Notes: generated by a model not told the origin, from the letters alone. A stretch of DNA of 64,000 bases from Flavobacterium kingsejongi (GCF_003076475.1 NZ_CP020919.1:1488001-1552000); one strand, 5' to 3'; counted from the first letter of the stretch, positions 46,705 to 56,851 are shown. Numbers and translations are program-made.

Positions 46705-47389
46705 TGAACTGCCTGGACTGACCTACCTGAAAATGCTCTGCGAGCAAATTCCGGAGCTGGAAGTCGTTAAAGCATTCGATAATCCGGAAAAGCTCATTGC
46801 CGAAATGGACCATCTTGATTTTGACCTGTGCATCACTGATATTGAAATGCCGGGTATCGATGGCCTTAGTGTTGCCAACCTCCTTCGGGATAAGATGGTG
46901 ATCTTTACGACTGCCTATAAGGAATATGCTGCAGATGCTTTTGATATTAATGCAGTGGATTATATTACGAAACCCGTAAAGAAAGAGCGGCTGCAAAAAG
47001 CGATCGACAAAGCGCGGGAACGGCTGGACAAAAAGCCTTCCGATAAAAAGTTCGTACACCTCAATACCGATAAAGGAAAAGCCTTGTTGTTTTTTGACCA
47101 GATCCTGTACATTCATCCCGCAGAATCCGATAGCCGCGATAAAATTGTATTGCTCAAAGACGAAAGTACCATCTTACTCAAGAATATTACCTATACCAAA
47201 TTATTGGGGCAGTTTCCCAAAACCGATTTTTGCAGGATCAATAAAAAAGAAATCATTGCCATGGCGGTAGAGAAGTTTTTTGCACATGATGAAATTACCA
47301 CGAATATCCTGGAAAAAAATGGCCGTATTAAAGTCGTATTCTTAAGCGATATCTACCGGGCTGATTTTTTGCAAAAAGTAAATTTATAG
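46670..47389 (+). CDS. LytTR-type response regulator
   Basis: 239 residues: a receiver domain (about 1-120; LLLDDELPG, DLCITDIEMPGIDG with the phosphoacceptor Asp, TTAYKEYA and KPVKK), then a LytTR DNA-binding domain (about 145-239; ILYIHPAESDSRDKIVLL, CRINKKEIIAM). The start is TTG at 46670, overlapping the kinase gene by 35 bp. No ATG lies close in this frame. It forms a two-component system with the preceding kinase. Confidence 0.92.
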   Translation: MNTKLKCLLLDDELPGLTYLKMLCEQIPELEVVKAFDNPEKLIAEMDHLDFDLCITDIEMPGIDGLSVANLLRDKMVIFTTAYKEYAADAFDINAVDYITKPVKKERLQKAIDKARERLDKKPSDKKFVHLNTDKGKALLFFDQILYIHPAESDSRDKIVLLKDESTILLKNITYTKLLGQFPKTDFCRINKKEIIAMAVEKFFAHDEITTNILEKNGRIKVVFLSDIYRADFLQKVNL

Positions 47390-47601
47390 GAATTTCACCC
47401 TTATACCCATTGTGTTTTTGAGTCATAAAAGGAGGCTCAGGAGTAGTAGTGTTTTTGACTGATGCAGGCACTAATGCTTTTTATTACAAATTTTTCCCCA
47501 CTTGTTACAGTAGGATCAAACTATCATGCAAAATCCGCTAATACAAGGTTTTGTATCCTGATATTTGCGCAGTAAAAAATATACGCCTAATTTTTAAGAC
47601 T

Positions 47602-49872
47602 ATGAAAAAGTATAAGAATTCCATATTTTATATTGCGGTTATCGGGGTATTCTCGGTATTGATCTACTGGTTCCTGAGCCAGGGGAAAAGGCTGGAAACA
47701 GGTCGTGATATTGTGGTGAAAACCTCCGAAAAATCCCAGTGGGCCGAATTTATTGATTCCATGGTTCACAGCCTGCAACATCCATTAGCGATTTTATTGG
47801 CACAAATTATTACCATTATCCTGGTAGCCCGTTTCTTTGGCTGGATTTGCCGTAAAATAGGGCAGCCTTCTGTAATCGGTGAGATTATTGCCGGTATCTT
47901 TTTAGGGCCTTCTTTAGTAGGGTTGTATTTCCCGGAATTCTCCCATGCCTTATTTCCAAAAGATTCCTTAGGGAACCTCCAGTTCCTGAGCCAGATTGGT
48001 TTGATCCTTTTTATGTTTGTAATTGGAATGGAACTGGACCTGAAAGTATTAAAAAATAAAGCGCATGAAGCTGTAGTAATCAGTCATGCCAGTATTATCT
48101 TTCCATTTACCTTAGGGATTGGCCTTGCTTATTTTATCTATGATGCATTTGCACCCGAAGGTATCGAGTTTATGTCATTCGCGCTGTTCTGTGGAATTGC
48201 GATGAGTATCACTGCTTTCCCGGTTTTGGCCCGAATTGTACAGGAGCGTGGCATCCATAAAACACGATTGGGAAGCATTGTAATTACCTGTGCTGCTGCA
48301 GATGATATCACCGCCTGGTGTATTTTGGCCGCCGTAATTGCGATCGTAAAAGCCGGTTCTTTTGTGAGCTCCTTATATATTATTGCCTTGGCCGTTGCCT
48401 ATGTATTCCTGATGCTGATGGTCGTAAAACCTTTCCTGAAAAGGGTAGGAGACCTGTATTCTTCCCGAAAAACATTGAGCAAGCCTGTGGTGGCAATTTT
48501 CTTCCTCACATTGATTATTTCCGCTTATGCTACTGAAGTCATCGGTATCCACGCCTTATTCGGTGCTTTTATGGCCGGTGTGATTATGCCGGACAACAGC
48601 AAATTCAGGAATATTTTTATTGAAAAAGTAGAAGATATTTCCTTAATCGTATTATTACCCCTGTTCTTTGTATTTACAGGATTGCGTACGGAAATCGGTT
48701 TGCTGGACGATCGTTACCTGTGGGAAATTACAGGATTGATTATTGCAGTTGCCGTTATCGGTAAGTTCTTTGGAAGTGCCCTGGCCGCAAAATTTGTGGG
48801 ACAGAGCTGGCGCGATAGCCTTACGATTGGTGCACTGATGAATACCCGTGGTTTGATGGAACTTATCGTACTGAATATTGGGTATGAGTTGGGCGTATTA
48901 TCGCCGATGATTTTTACCATGATGGTCATCATGGCGCTGGTCACTACTTTTATGACCGGACCGGCACTTGACCTGATCAATTTTATCTTCAAAACAAAAA
49001 AGACCTATATTCCGGAGAATATCAGCAATAAAGTAAAATATAAAATACTTCTTTCTTTTGCTGTTTCAGAGCGTGGAAAATCCCTGCTGAAAATTGCGAA
49101 CAGCCTGGTGAAAAAACAAAATGGAAATGCCATTGTGACCGCAATGCACCTTTCTTCCAGTAACGAACTGCATGCTTTTGATGTCAGCCATTACGAAAAA
49201 GAAACATTTACCCCAATTATAGAAGAAGCAGAGAACCTGAATCAAAAAATCATCACGCTGTTTAAGGCATCGGTAGATATTGATTCTGATATTACAGAAA
49301 TTGCCAATCATGGAGAATACGATTTGCTGTTGATTGGGTTAGGGCAATCTATTTTTGAAGGCACTCTTTTAGGAAAGGTTTTGGGCTATACCACCCGAAT
49401 CATCAATCCCGATCGCCTTATTGATAAGTTTACCGGAAAAGAAGGGCTTTTCGAAAATTCTCCTTTTGATGAAAGAACCCGTCATATTATTGCCTATAGT
49501 AAAATGCCAGTAGGGATATTAGTCGATAAGAAACTCGAAGATATTGATCGTGTGCTGATTCCGTTATTTACTGCCGATGATGCCTTCCTGATGGAATACG
49601 CACAAAAGCTGATTCACAACAACGATTCGCAGATCACAATTCTGGATCCGGCAGGAGAGATTAAGAATAATTCCGAAATCAAGGAAAATATTCGCTCCAT
49701 TGAGCAGATTGCACCCAATCATATTACGCTTTCTTCGGAAAGAATAATGAAAAAAGAATTTCTAGAACAACAGGATTTAATGATAATTAGCCTGGATAGT
49801 TGGAAGAAATTGGTTGACTCTCAGAGTGTTTGGTTAAATAGTACACCTTCTGTGTTAATTATTAAAAGGTAA
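47602..49872 (+). CDS. CPA2-family cation:proton antiporter
   Basis: About 756 residues from ATG 47602. A short N-terminal helix precedes a membrane antiporter domain (about residues 60-450) with GEIIAGIFLGPSLVG, AAADDITAWC (the DD ion-binding site) and HALFGAFMAGVIMP. The C-terminal cytosolic half has two tandem Usp-like regions. It would exchange K+ or Na+ for H+. There is no TrkA-N domain, unlike KefB and KefC. The longer frame to 47551 is rejected. Confidence 0.93.
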   Translation: MKKYKNSIFYIAVIGVFSVLIYWFLSQGKRLETGRDIVVKTSEKSQWAEFIDSMVHSLQHPLAILLAQIITIILVARFFGWICRKIGQPSVIGEIIAGIFLGPSLVGLYFPEFSHALFPKDSLGNLQFLSQIGLILFMFVIGMELDLKVLKNKAHEAVVISHASIIFPFTLGIGLAYFIYDAFAPEGIEFMSFALFCGIAMSITAFPVLARIVQERGIHKTRLGSIVITCAAADDITAWCILAAVIAIVKAGSFVSSLYIIALAVAYVFLMLMVVKPFLKRVGDLYSSRKTLSKPVVAIFFLTLIISAYATEVIGIHALFGAFMAGVIMPDNSKFRNIFIEKVEDISLIVLLPLFFVFTGLRTEIGLLDDRYLWEITGLIIAVAVIGKFFGSALAAKFVGQSWRDSLTIGALMNTRGLMELIVLNIGYELGVLSPMIFTMMVIMALVTTFMTGPALDLINFIFKTKKTYIPENISNKVKYKILLSFAVSERGKSLLKIANSLVKKQNGNAIVTAMHLSSSNELHAFDVSHYEKETFTPIIEEAENLNQKIITLFKASVDIDSDITEIANHGEYDLLLIGLGQSIFEGTLLGKVLGYTTRIINPDRLIDKFTGKEGLFENSPFDERTRHIIAYSKMPVGILVDKKLEDIDRVLIPLFTADDAFLMEYAQKLIHNNDSQITILDPAGEIKNNSEIKENIRSIEQIAPNHITLSSERIMKKEFLEQQDLMIISLDSWKKLVDSQSVWLNSTPSVLIIKR

Positions 49873-49944
49873 TTCATAAAATTTGTACTTTTACAAATGA
49901 ATTAAAATTATAGGTAGTACTAATCATTATTAATTCAAGAAATG

Positions 49945-49977
49945 AACCTGTCTGATATCTTATCAGGCAGGTTTTAT
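49945..49977 (+). terminator. Terminator of the antiporter gene
   Basis: A 12-bp stem with one G-T pair (49945-49956 with 49962-49973), a short loop and TTTTATTT downstream. Confidence 0.82.
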
Positions 49978-49999
49978 TTATTTATAAAAACACGAAATA

Positions 50000-50329
50000 A
50001 TGAATTGGATTTTATTGATCATCGCAGGATTATTTGAAGTGGGTTTCGCCACTTGTTTGGGGAAATCAAAGGAAACAACCGGAATGGTTTCCAACTATTG
50101 GCTGATCGGTTTTTTGGTATGCCTGACCATAAGCATGCTGTTGCTGTATAAGGCGACGCAAACCCTGCCTATCGGTACAGCTTATGCCGTATGGACAGGT
50201 GTTGGGGCAGTGGGGACAGTAATCATGGGGATTCTGATTTTTAAGGAGCCGGCAGACTTTTGGCGGGTGTTTTTTATCACCACGCTCATTGCGTCTATCG
50301 TAGGGTTAAAATTCGTTTCCAGCCACTAA
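50000..50329 (+). CDS. SMR-family exporter (SugE/Gdx type)
   Basis: 109 residues with four membrane helices. The helix-1 glutamate (IAGLFEVGFATCL) carries protons and the middle has LPIGTAYAVWTGVGAVGT. The WIL...AGLFEV start resembles the Gdx/SugE branch, which exports guanidinium or quaternary ammonium compounds. No guanidine riboswitch is evident upstream. Its stop overlaps the convergent gene by 4 bp. Confidence 0.9.
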   Translation: MNWILLIIAGLFEVGFATCLGKSKETTGMVSNYWLIGFLVCLTISMLLLYKATQTLPIGTAYAVWTGVGAVGTVIMGILIFKEPADFWRVFFITTLIASIVGLKFVSSH

Positions 50330-52836
50330 AAACCAAGCGAGAATACATACGTAATTTTAACGGAGATATTATCTTCAAATCGAGGCAATTGGTTAGGGCC
50401 GTACCGGAGGAATCCGGAAAGTCCAAAACCACTGTAGATCTGGTTGAGCTCAATACCCGATTCAAAATACCCTTCATTTAGTGTTTTGTAGGGAAGCCCG
50501 ATATGCTGTTCCTGTTTGTCCAGGTCTCCCCAGGCAGCACGGGAAACCAATACGAGTGAAGGACGTATTTTTTTTGCCAGTGTTACGCGTTTAAAAGCAT
50601 GTTTGAATTGCAGGAATAAGTATTCGCTGGAGAAGAATTCGTTGAAGAACATGGTTTCAAAACTGTTTTTACCTCCAATAGTGATACGTTGTATAATACC
50701 ATCTTTTTCGAGGTTATTCGGAGACGTACTGTACAGGTGTGTAATCGGGATATCGCCAAAGGCATAACCGCCCTGTAGCAGGAAAGAGGTTTTCTGGCCA
50801 TTGAGGTATTTCTTTTCATAATCCGCACGGAGGTCAATTTTTCCAAAATCATAATCGTTGCCTAAAACATTCGGAAGTGATTTGGTAAACTGGAAAGTAA
50901 TCCTCGGAAAGCGCTTCTCGATTTCAATACGTCCTGAAGGCGTTTGCATATAATCGCTATAGGGATTCCATTGTATCGAAACAGATGCTGCGGTCATTAC
51001 AAAACGGTCATACAGCTTATCATTCAGCAGGTAGAGGTAGTCAAACTTCGGGGTAATATCCGACCGGGTCAATTCCCATTTACTCTCAGTTTTTGGAATG
51101 ATTTTAGTTTCAATATAAGCCGACCATGTTTTGTAGGCATAGAACGTACTAACGTTAATCGGGCGTGGGTCGTACAGCCGGAAAACACGCTTATCAATGG
51201 TAAACGTAGTGCTACCGATCTCCCGCACATCTTCGGTATACGATCCGCCAATCCAGGTGTTTGAAAACTTGCCCAGGCGTGCTGCGCCGCCCAGGCTATA
51301 TTTCCATCGTTCGTCTTTTAGCGCATACGCACCATACCCTTCCAGCCGGTATTTTGTTGAGAATTTTTCATTGGTGATGCGACCAAGGCCAAAACGGAAG
51401 CCTTCATAATTATTGTACTTTACCAGATAACGTAGATCGAGGTCAAAGAAGCCAATAGGCAGGTAGCCATTCAAAATCCGGCGCCCGATTTTTAATTTCT
51501 GTTCAATGCCTTCCTTAATCACGATACTGTCCAGCGCAATATATGTTTGTTTGCTGCGGCGGTTCAGGCTATCTTTTCTGTAGGTGTCCCAAAAGGCTTC
51601 GTTTTTATTGATGGCATCATCCTTTACCTGAATGGCAATGGCAGCCTTACGGATCGTGAATGGTACGTTAAACTGCGTGTCGAAATAATTAGACTCGGAG
51701 AGCAGGTAAACGTAATCCGAAGATACTTTAGGGCTTTTCCGCTTGGTCACCCCAATCCCCAATTCGTCCTCATCACCCTGAAACTGGATTTGTCCCACAA
51801 AGAGGTTAATGTTGTCCTCATTATTGCCTTTGGCAATTTTAAAAGTTTTGCCGGTCGGAAACCAGAGGTCCTGTTTGGGCAGGTATTCGTAGTCATGGAT
51901 TCCGGTTACATCAATCACCCCTTTGATCCTGAAAATGGATTTCGCAATCCCGAAATTATTCTGATCAATATACAACACTCCCTGCAGGCCTTCTTTTTTC
52001 GAACGCTTTTTATTTTTAAAGAATACCATATAGGTATTTCGGCCACCGATAGCTATGGTGTCCAGTAAGGTAAAGTTGTATTCTTTCAGGGCGTCATTTG
52101 CCAATGGGCCATCATAACTGGTTTCCATCAGCTCATACTTGTTATCATATACCGAAAAAGATTGCAGTTTTAACCCGATGATCTCATAAATAGGCTGCTT
52201 GAATCCTGCCATCCGGGTGGCCAGTATCGTTTCCTTAAAGCCTTGTTCGTTAAATTGGAATTGCGATACTTTTTCCGTCTGGTAAAGGTGTTGTTTAGTA
52301 ATCAGTTTTTTAAACTTGTAGTCTGCAGAGTCGATTTTGACAAATTTCCGGATCTCATTTTTTACGGTAAACACAGAATCCAAGGTACCTTTAATGGAAT
52401 CGGGGTTGGCAGTAATTACTAATTTATTATAAGCTTTAAACTGGAAACTACTTAGTTTTTTCTCCGGATTATTGCGGTCTTTCATCTGTATGGCTTTCCG
52501 AACGATTGCTACTGCCGGATTTTCGCCCACCGTTACTTCATGGAGGTTTTCTACATTAGGGAGCAGCAATACCGTAAAATGTTTTTTGCTGCTGTCATTT
52601 GGTACCGTCTGGGGCTGGAATCCAATATAAGAAATCGTGATCTCAAGGGTGTTTTGTGACGTGTTAAGCTGAAACTTCCCATCGATATCACTAAAGACCA
52701 ATAAGCCATCATTGGTGCTGATTGTAGCAAAAGGCAGCGGTTTATCGGTGCCTGCATTGCGCACAACTCCGGTAGTCTGGAATTGCGCCTGTAATGAAAG
52801 CGATAGTAGAAAAAATAATAAAGTGATTGGCTTCAT
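50326..52836 (-). CDS. DUF5686 outer-membrane protein with regulatory-like N-terminus
   Basis: 836 residues: a signal peptide (LLFFLLSLSLQAQ), a CarboxypepD_reg-like domain (about 20-110; VVRNAGTDKPLPFATISTND), a DUF5686 region and a long beta-barrel ending in VFSLGF. It is typical of Bacteroidota. Partners are unknown, but it is probably an outer-membrane barrel. The 3' ends of this gene and the SMR gene overlap. It is separated from frr by two terminators. Confidence 0.88.
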   Translation of the reverse strand: MKPITLLFFLLSLSLQAQFQTTGVVRNAGTDKPLPFATISTNDGLLVFSDIDGKFQLNTSQNTLEITISYIGFQPQTVPNDSSKKHFTVLLLPNVENLHEVTVGENPAVAIVRKAIQMKDRNNPEKKLSSFQFKAYNKLVITANPDSIKGTLDSVFTVKNEIRKFVKIDSADYKFKKLITKQHLYQTEKVSQFQFNEQGFKETILATRMAGFKQPIYEIIGLKLQSFSVYDNKYELMETSYDGPLANDALKEYNFTLLDTIAIGGRNTYMVFFKNKKRSKKEGLQGVLYIDQNNFGIAKSIFRIKGVIDVTGIHDYEYLPKQDLWFPTGKTFKIAKGNNEDNINLFVGQIQFQGDEDELGIGVTKRKSPKVSSDYVYLLSESNYFDTQFNVPFTIRKAAIAIQVKDDAINKNEAFWDTYRKDSLNRRSKQTYIALDSIVIKEGIEQKLKIGRRILNGYLPIGFFDLDLRYLVKYNNYEGFRFGLGRITNEKFSTKYRLEGYGAYALKDERWKYSLGGAARLGKFSNTWIGGSYTEDVREIGSTTFTIDKRVFRLYDPRPINVSTFYAYKTWSAYIETKIIPKTESKWELTRSDITPKFDYLYLLNDKLYDRFVMTAASVSIQWNPYSDYMQTPSGRIEIEKRFPRITFQFTKSLPNVLGNDYDFGKIDLRADYEKKYLNGQKTSFLLQGGYAFGDIPITHLYSTSPNNLEKDGIIQRITIGGKNSFETMFFNEFFSSEYLFLQFKHAFKRVTLAKKIRPSLVLVSRAAWGDLDKQEQHIGLPYKTLNEGYFESGIELNQIYSGFGLSGFLRYGPNQLPRFEDNISVKITYVFSLGF

Positions 52837-52906
52837 AGGGTCTTACTGTAACAAACGAATCAAAATAGGTTTTATTACGACACAAAAGTAATCTTCCTGA
52901 ATAAAA

Positions 52907-52929
52907 AAATCCACTCTTTAAGTGGATTT
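52907..52929 (-). terminator. Hairpin before the DUF5686 gene
   Basis: Stem AAATCCACT/AGTGGATTT (52907-52915 with 52921-52929). On the minus strand it is followed by TTTTTTT. No protein gene ends here, so it may close a short untranslated RNA. Confidence 0.55.
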
Positions 52930-53020
52930 TAGTAATTCGGCTAACCACTTTGATTACAAGGAAGATAAAACTGCAATTTTCAAGAAGATCCTCCGTGTAT
53001 TTTATAACCGATTGAGGGAT

Positions 53021-53053
53021 AAAAAAACACCCGGATCTGGTAAGATCCGGGTG
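53021..53053 (-). terminator. Terminator after frr
   Basis: A perfect 10-bp stem CACCCGGATC/GATCCGGGTG (53028-53037 with 53044-53053) is followed by seven T on the minus strand, just past the frr stop. Confidence 0.92.
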
Positions 53054-53075
53054 CAGTATACAGGTGTAAAGTAGA

Positions 53076-53639
53076 TTATACTTTCATGATTTCAGCTTCT
53101 TTTGCGCTTAATAGTTCATCAATTTTTTTGATATACGCGTTCGTAAGATTTTGTATGTCATCTTCGGCAGTTTTGCAGATGTCCTCAGAAGTACCTTCTT
53201 TTTCCAGTTTTTTGATTTCGGTATTAGCATCTTTACGGGAATTACGAACACCAATTTTAGCGTCTTCAGCTTCCGTTTTTGCCTGTTTTGCCAGGTCGCG
53301 ACGTCTATCTTCTGTCAATGGCGGCACACTGATAATGATAATATCACCATTGTTCATCGGATTAAAGCCCAGATTGGCAATCATAATTGCTTTTTCTATC
53401 GGGTGCAACATGTTTTTTTCCCATGGCTGAACAGTAATTGTTCGCGCATCCGGTACATTGACATTCGCTATTTGTGAAAGTGGGGTTTGTGAACCGTAAT
53501 AATCCACAAAAACACCACCCAGCATAGCAGGATTGGCTTTCCCGGCACGGATGTTTAAAAATTCCTTTTCCAGGTGGGCAATAGAACCGTCCATAGATTC
53601 TTTAGTACTGTCTAATATAAAATTAATTTCTTCAGTCAT
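53076..53639 (-). CDS. frr: Ribosome recycling factor
   Basis: The 187-residue two-domain protein has the three-helix bundle start (SMDGSIAHLEKEFLNIRAGKANPAML) and the small beta domain (VDYYGSQTPLSQIANVNV). It frees ribosomes after termination with EF-G. It is downstream of pyrH by 66 bp, the classical order. Confidence 0.97.
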   Translation of the reverse strand: MTEEINFILDSTKESMDGSIAHLEKEFLNIRAGKANPAMLGGVFVDYYGSQTPLSQIANVNVPDARTITVQPWEKNMLHPIEKAIMIANLGFNPMNNGDIIIISVPPLTEDRRRDLAKQAKTEAEDAKIGVRNSRKDANTEIKKLEKEGTSEDICKTAEDDIQNLTNAYIKKIDELLSAKEAEIMKV

Positions 53640-53705
53640 TGTTTTGGTTATTTTAGATTTCGAACATCAGGTCTTGCCTGAAAGTGATGATCAAAAAATT
53701 ATACG

Positions 53706-54419
53706 CTATATATTTACTACGGTTCCTACATTTTCACCTTCACAGATTCGTAGCAGGTTCCCTTTTTTATTCATATCAAAAACCACGATAGGCAGGCTGT
53801 TTTCCTGGCTTAAAGTGAACGCTGTAGTGTCCATTACATTTAGTCCTTTTCGCAGTACATCTTCAAAAGTGATGGAGTCGAATTTGATGGCATCAGCATT
53901 CTTTTCCGGATCGGCATTGTAAATTCCGTCGACGCGGGTACCTTTTAGGATCACATCAGCATGTACTTCTACACCTCTTAGAACAGCAGCAGTATCTGTG
54001 GTAAAATACGGATTACCGGTTCCGGCACCAAAAATTACGATCCGTCCTTTTTCCAGGTGGCGTACCGCCCGGCGTTTGATATACGGCTCTGCGATGGCTT
54101 CAATTTTAAGGGCAGTTTGCAAGCGGGTCAGCATACCTTTGTCTTCCAGTGCACCCTGAAGGGCCATGCCGTTGATTACAGTTGCGAGCATTCCCATATA
54201 ATCACCCTGAACCCTGTCCATGCCATTGCTGGCTCCGGCTACTCCCCTAAAGATATTTCCACCGCCAATAACAATGGCAATTTCTACACCTTTATCATGA
54301 ATTTGCTTGATTTCGTCGGCATATTCAGCAAGTCTTTGTGGGTCAATTCCATATTGTCTGTCGCCCATTAAGGCTTCGCCGCTTAATTTCAGGAGAATTC
54401 TTTTGTATTTCATTTTCAT
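53706..54419 (-). CDS. pyrH: UMP kinase
   Basis: The 237-residue amino-acid-kinase-fold enzyme phosphorylates UMP to UDP. It has [11 protein letters not shown] (residues 6-16), [11 protein letters not shown] (about 48-58), [16 protein letters not shown] (about 133-148) and the D/N ligands of the fold. The start could equally be the second Met at 54413. A TATATTTG -10 box lies just upstream. Forms an operon with frr. Confidence 0.97.
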   Translation of the reverse strand: MKMKYKRILLKLSGEALMGDRQYGIDPQRLAEYADEIKQIHDKGVEIAIVIGGGNIFRGVAGASNGMDRVQGDYMGMLATVINGMALQGALEDKGMLTRLQTALKIEAIAEPYIKRRAVRHLEKGRIVIFGAGTGNPYFTTDTAAVLRGVEVHADVILKGTRVDGIYNADPEKNADAIKFDSITFEDVLRKGLNVMDTTAFTLSQENSLPIVVFDMNKKGNLLRICEGENVGTVVNI

Positions 54420-54435
54420 ATTTAGTTGAGATGTG

Positions 54436-54443
54436 CAAATATA
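54436..54443 (-). promoter_or_regulatory. pyrH -10 element
   Basis: On the minus strand TATATTTG matches TAnnTTTG about 17 nt before the pyrH ATG. No -33 TTTG is seen at the normal distance. Confidence 0.5.
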
Positions 54444-54547
54444 GACATTTCTGTTTTTCTAAAATATAGTTGGCAAAAAATATCTTTTCAGCATAAAATG
54501 GCCTGAATTCGCCCATTCCAATAGGGATAAGCGCAGGAAGGTGAGGT

Positions 54548-55357
54548 TTAGTCGTCCAGCTCAAGAGTCAGTTTAAAGCGGGTTTGCAAATCCTCAAATG
54601 ATTTTTTAGCAGTAGCATAGCCAATATCAAAAATTTCGTGCATTTTGATTTTATTGGTTTCAAAAGTACTGTAGGCAGAAAGTTCTTCCGGTTCTACGAT
54701 CCAGTCACAAATATTGAACTTCTGGATGTTGCTGTTGGCCGACAAAAGGTCGAAAGCCCGTGTTGTGACTGCTTTGATAGAATTCAGGTGTTTGGCCTCG
54801 ATATTTTGAATCGGGCTGACATAAACGCCAATCAGTGTGTCACAGCGTCCCTGCAGAATATCGGTAGGGAAATGGTTGAGGATACCACCATCACTATAGT
54901 AATTCCCATCGATCTCATAAGGCGAAATCACACCGGGAAAAGCGGAAGAAGCCAGGATAGCATCGACGATTTTTGTGGTGGGGCTAAAAATTTTAAGCTT
55001 CCCCTTGACCATATCAGTCGCCGTAATGTGATTGGTGATGCTCAGGTCCGAAAGTACGGCATCCTGGAAGATCAGTTCAAAATAATTGCGGAAAGAATCA
55101 GAATCAATAAGCCCTGCTTTCCAGAAGGTGAAATGTTTCCAATGAAAAAAATAGATGGATTTAAAGAATTCCAGTATTTCTTCCGGGCTTTTGCCCCATG
55201 AATATAAGGCTCCAACAATGGATCCGGCGCTGGTACCGGCAATCTGGGTGGGTTTTATCTTTTTTTCATCGAGGAATTTTAAGACCCCGGCATGTGCAAT
55301 TCCTTTTGAACCGCCGCCGGATAAAATTAACCCGATTGATTTGGTGTTAAAATACAT
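54548..55357 (-). CDS. Patatin-like phospholipase
   Basis: About 269 residues from ATG 55357 (frame open to ATG 55378). It has the patatin oxyanion loop LSGGGSKGIAHAGVL, nucleophile GTSAGS (about residues 39-44) and the Asp of DGGILNHFP (about 147-155), a Ser-Asp dyad. It would hydrolyse acyl esters of phospholipids. No signal peptide, so cytosolic or exported by an unseen route. Convergent with nothing close; upstream of pyrH on the same strand. Confidence 0.92.
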   Translation of the reverse strand: MYFNTKSIGLILSGGGSKGIAHAGVLKFLDEKKIKPTQIAGTSAGSIVGALYSWGKSPEEILEFFKSIYFFHWKHFTFWKAGLIDSDSFRNYFELIFQDAVLSDLSITNHITATDMVKGKLKIFSPTTKIVDAILASSAFPGVISPYEIDGNYYSDGGILNHFPTDILQGRCDTLIGVYVSPIQNIEAKHLNSIKAVTTRAFDLLSANSNIQKFNICDWIVEPEELSAYSTFETNKIKMHEIFDIGYATAKKSFEDLQTRFKLTLELDD

Positions 55358-55503
55358 TAGTGCTAAATTACAGAACATAAAAGTATGAATTTTGTAAAGC
55401 GCACACTGTATTTTAAGATTTTAATTTTTTTTCACGGCTAATTCCGCATGCCAGAGGCTATCTGTGATCGTAATGTGTTAATTTTGCAGTTCAATTTTAC
55501 CTT

Positions 55504-56097
55504 ATGAAAGCAATTATCGAAGCAGCATTGGCAAAAAGCATGAACTATATTCAATACCGTAATCTGGTCAGCACCTTTTTAGCCGAAGGCAAAGCTACCG
55601 GTCCGGAGCAATCCGAAGCCTTGGTGCATTACAGCTCATTGAATGATACGCGCATGAAACGCCTGGATAAAACCATGGTCGTTACCGAAGCCCATACCGA
55701 AAAAATTTTAGGGCTGGAATGGGAATACATCTGGCTGGTCCTTACCGAAGGCTGGTGTGGTGATGCCGCACAAATCGTACCCATATTAAATAAAATGGCC
55801 GCTATTGGGGATAAAATAGACCTAAAGATTGTCTTGCGGGATGAAAATGAAGCGTTGATGAATCTTTTCCTGACGAATGGTGGAAAATCCATACCCAAAC
55901 TGATCCTATTGGATGCTGCCACACTGGATGTCCTGGCAGACTGGGGGCCAAGGCCTGCGGGAGCACAACAGCTGATCCAGGAGTACAAAGAGAAATTTGG
56001 TGTGATTGACGATACCCTGAAAACAGAATTGCAACTCTGGTACCACCATGATAAAGGCGTGAGTACTCAAAATGAAGTATTGGAACTCCTATCGTAA
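55504..56097 (+). CDS. Thioredoxin-family protein with a single active-site Cys
   Basis: The 197-residue cytosolic protein of the thioredoxin-9-like kind has a helical N-terminal extension, then a thioredoxin fold in which the redox site reads EGWCGDAAQ (about residues 82-90). The second Cys of CxxC is replaced, so normal disulfide exchange is unlikely. A cis-Pro-like KSIPKLI segment follows (about 125-131). Followed by the dioxygenase gene after 9 bp. Confidence 0.85.
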   Translation: MKAIIEAALAKSMNYIQYRNLVSTFLAEGKATGPEQSEALVHYSSLNDTRMKRLDKTMVVTEAHTEKILGLEWEYIWLVLTEGWCGDAAQIVPILNKMAAIGDKIDLKIVLRDENEALMNLFLTNGGKSIPKLILLDAATLDVLADWGPRPAGAQQLIQEYKEKFGVIDDTLKTELQLWYHHDKGVSTQNEVLELLS

Positions 56098-56106
56098 ACG
56101 GGATTA

Positions 56107-56844
56107 ATGGATCACTATAAAGAACAAGGCTATTGTCTATATCGTAATTTCTTCGATGAAAGTGAGATTCGGGAAATCGAACCTTTATTACTTTGTTTTC
56201 ATGAACGTTGGCTGCAGGATAAGATGCAGCATTATAATAGTGGCCTGCTCAATAGCTACAGTCTTACTTCGGCAGATTACTGGACTGTACAGGAGAAAGA
56301 AATAATATTTGGGTTTATCGCACAGCCTAAAATTAACATCATACGGAAAGCGAGTTTTTTGGGACATTCGGTGTTTCTCAATACCCAATTGTTTTTTGAT
56401 CCCAAAAATCCGGACCAGCAAAATTATTGGCATCGTGACCTACAATATACCGGAATGGACGTTGCCCAGCAGCAACAGGTGATACAAAAACAGGATGTGA
56501 TCCACTTTCGGATTCCCTTACGGAAAGAAAACGGGATAGAATTGATTCCAGGAAGTCATCGGCAATGGGATACATTGACAGAATATGAGGTACGCAATAA
56601 TCTAAATGGAAAAAAGAGTAATGATGCCCTGGAGCGGGGACAGGTTGTCTAATTGAACCGTACCGATCTTTTGGTATTTTCAGCGAATATGATACACCGG
56701 GGATTGTATGGTATAGATCGTTTTACATTGGATATCATCTATTGTGACCCACTTCCTGAATTAAAGTCGTTTATAAATCCAAACGATTATCCCAACATAC
56801 AGTTAATGGCGCAATTAGGCTATCCGGAGGTTTTTCAACGCTGA
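56107..56844 (+). pseudogene. Phytanoyl-CoA dioxygenase-family gene split by an in-frame stop
   Basis: Two parts in the same frame: 181 codons up to TAA at 56650-56652 and 63 codons to 56844. The first part has the HxD iron motif in YWHRDLQY (about residue 117) and RIPLRKENGIELIPGSHRQW. The second has the distal His and Arg-type region in SANMIHRGLYGIDR. Read across the stop they form one full PhyH 2-oxoglutarate/Fe(II) oxygenase (about 245 residues). The iron site is therefore broken unless the stop is suppressed or a sequencing error. Confidence 0.88.
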
Positions 56845-56851
56845 GCTGATT

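Noticed and set aside
49873..49999. Possible guanidine riboswitch before the SMR exporter
   Set aside because: Only a terminator hairpin for the antiporter is visible; no conserved guanidine riboswitch core (ACGR/CCR boxes) is seen.
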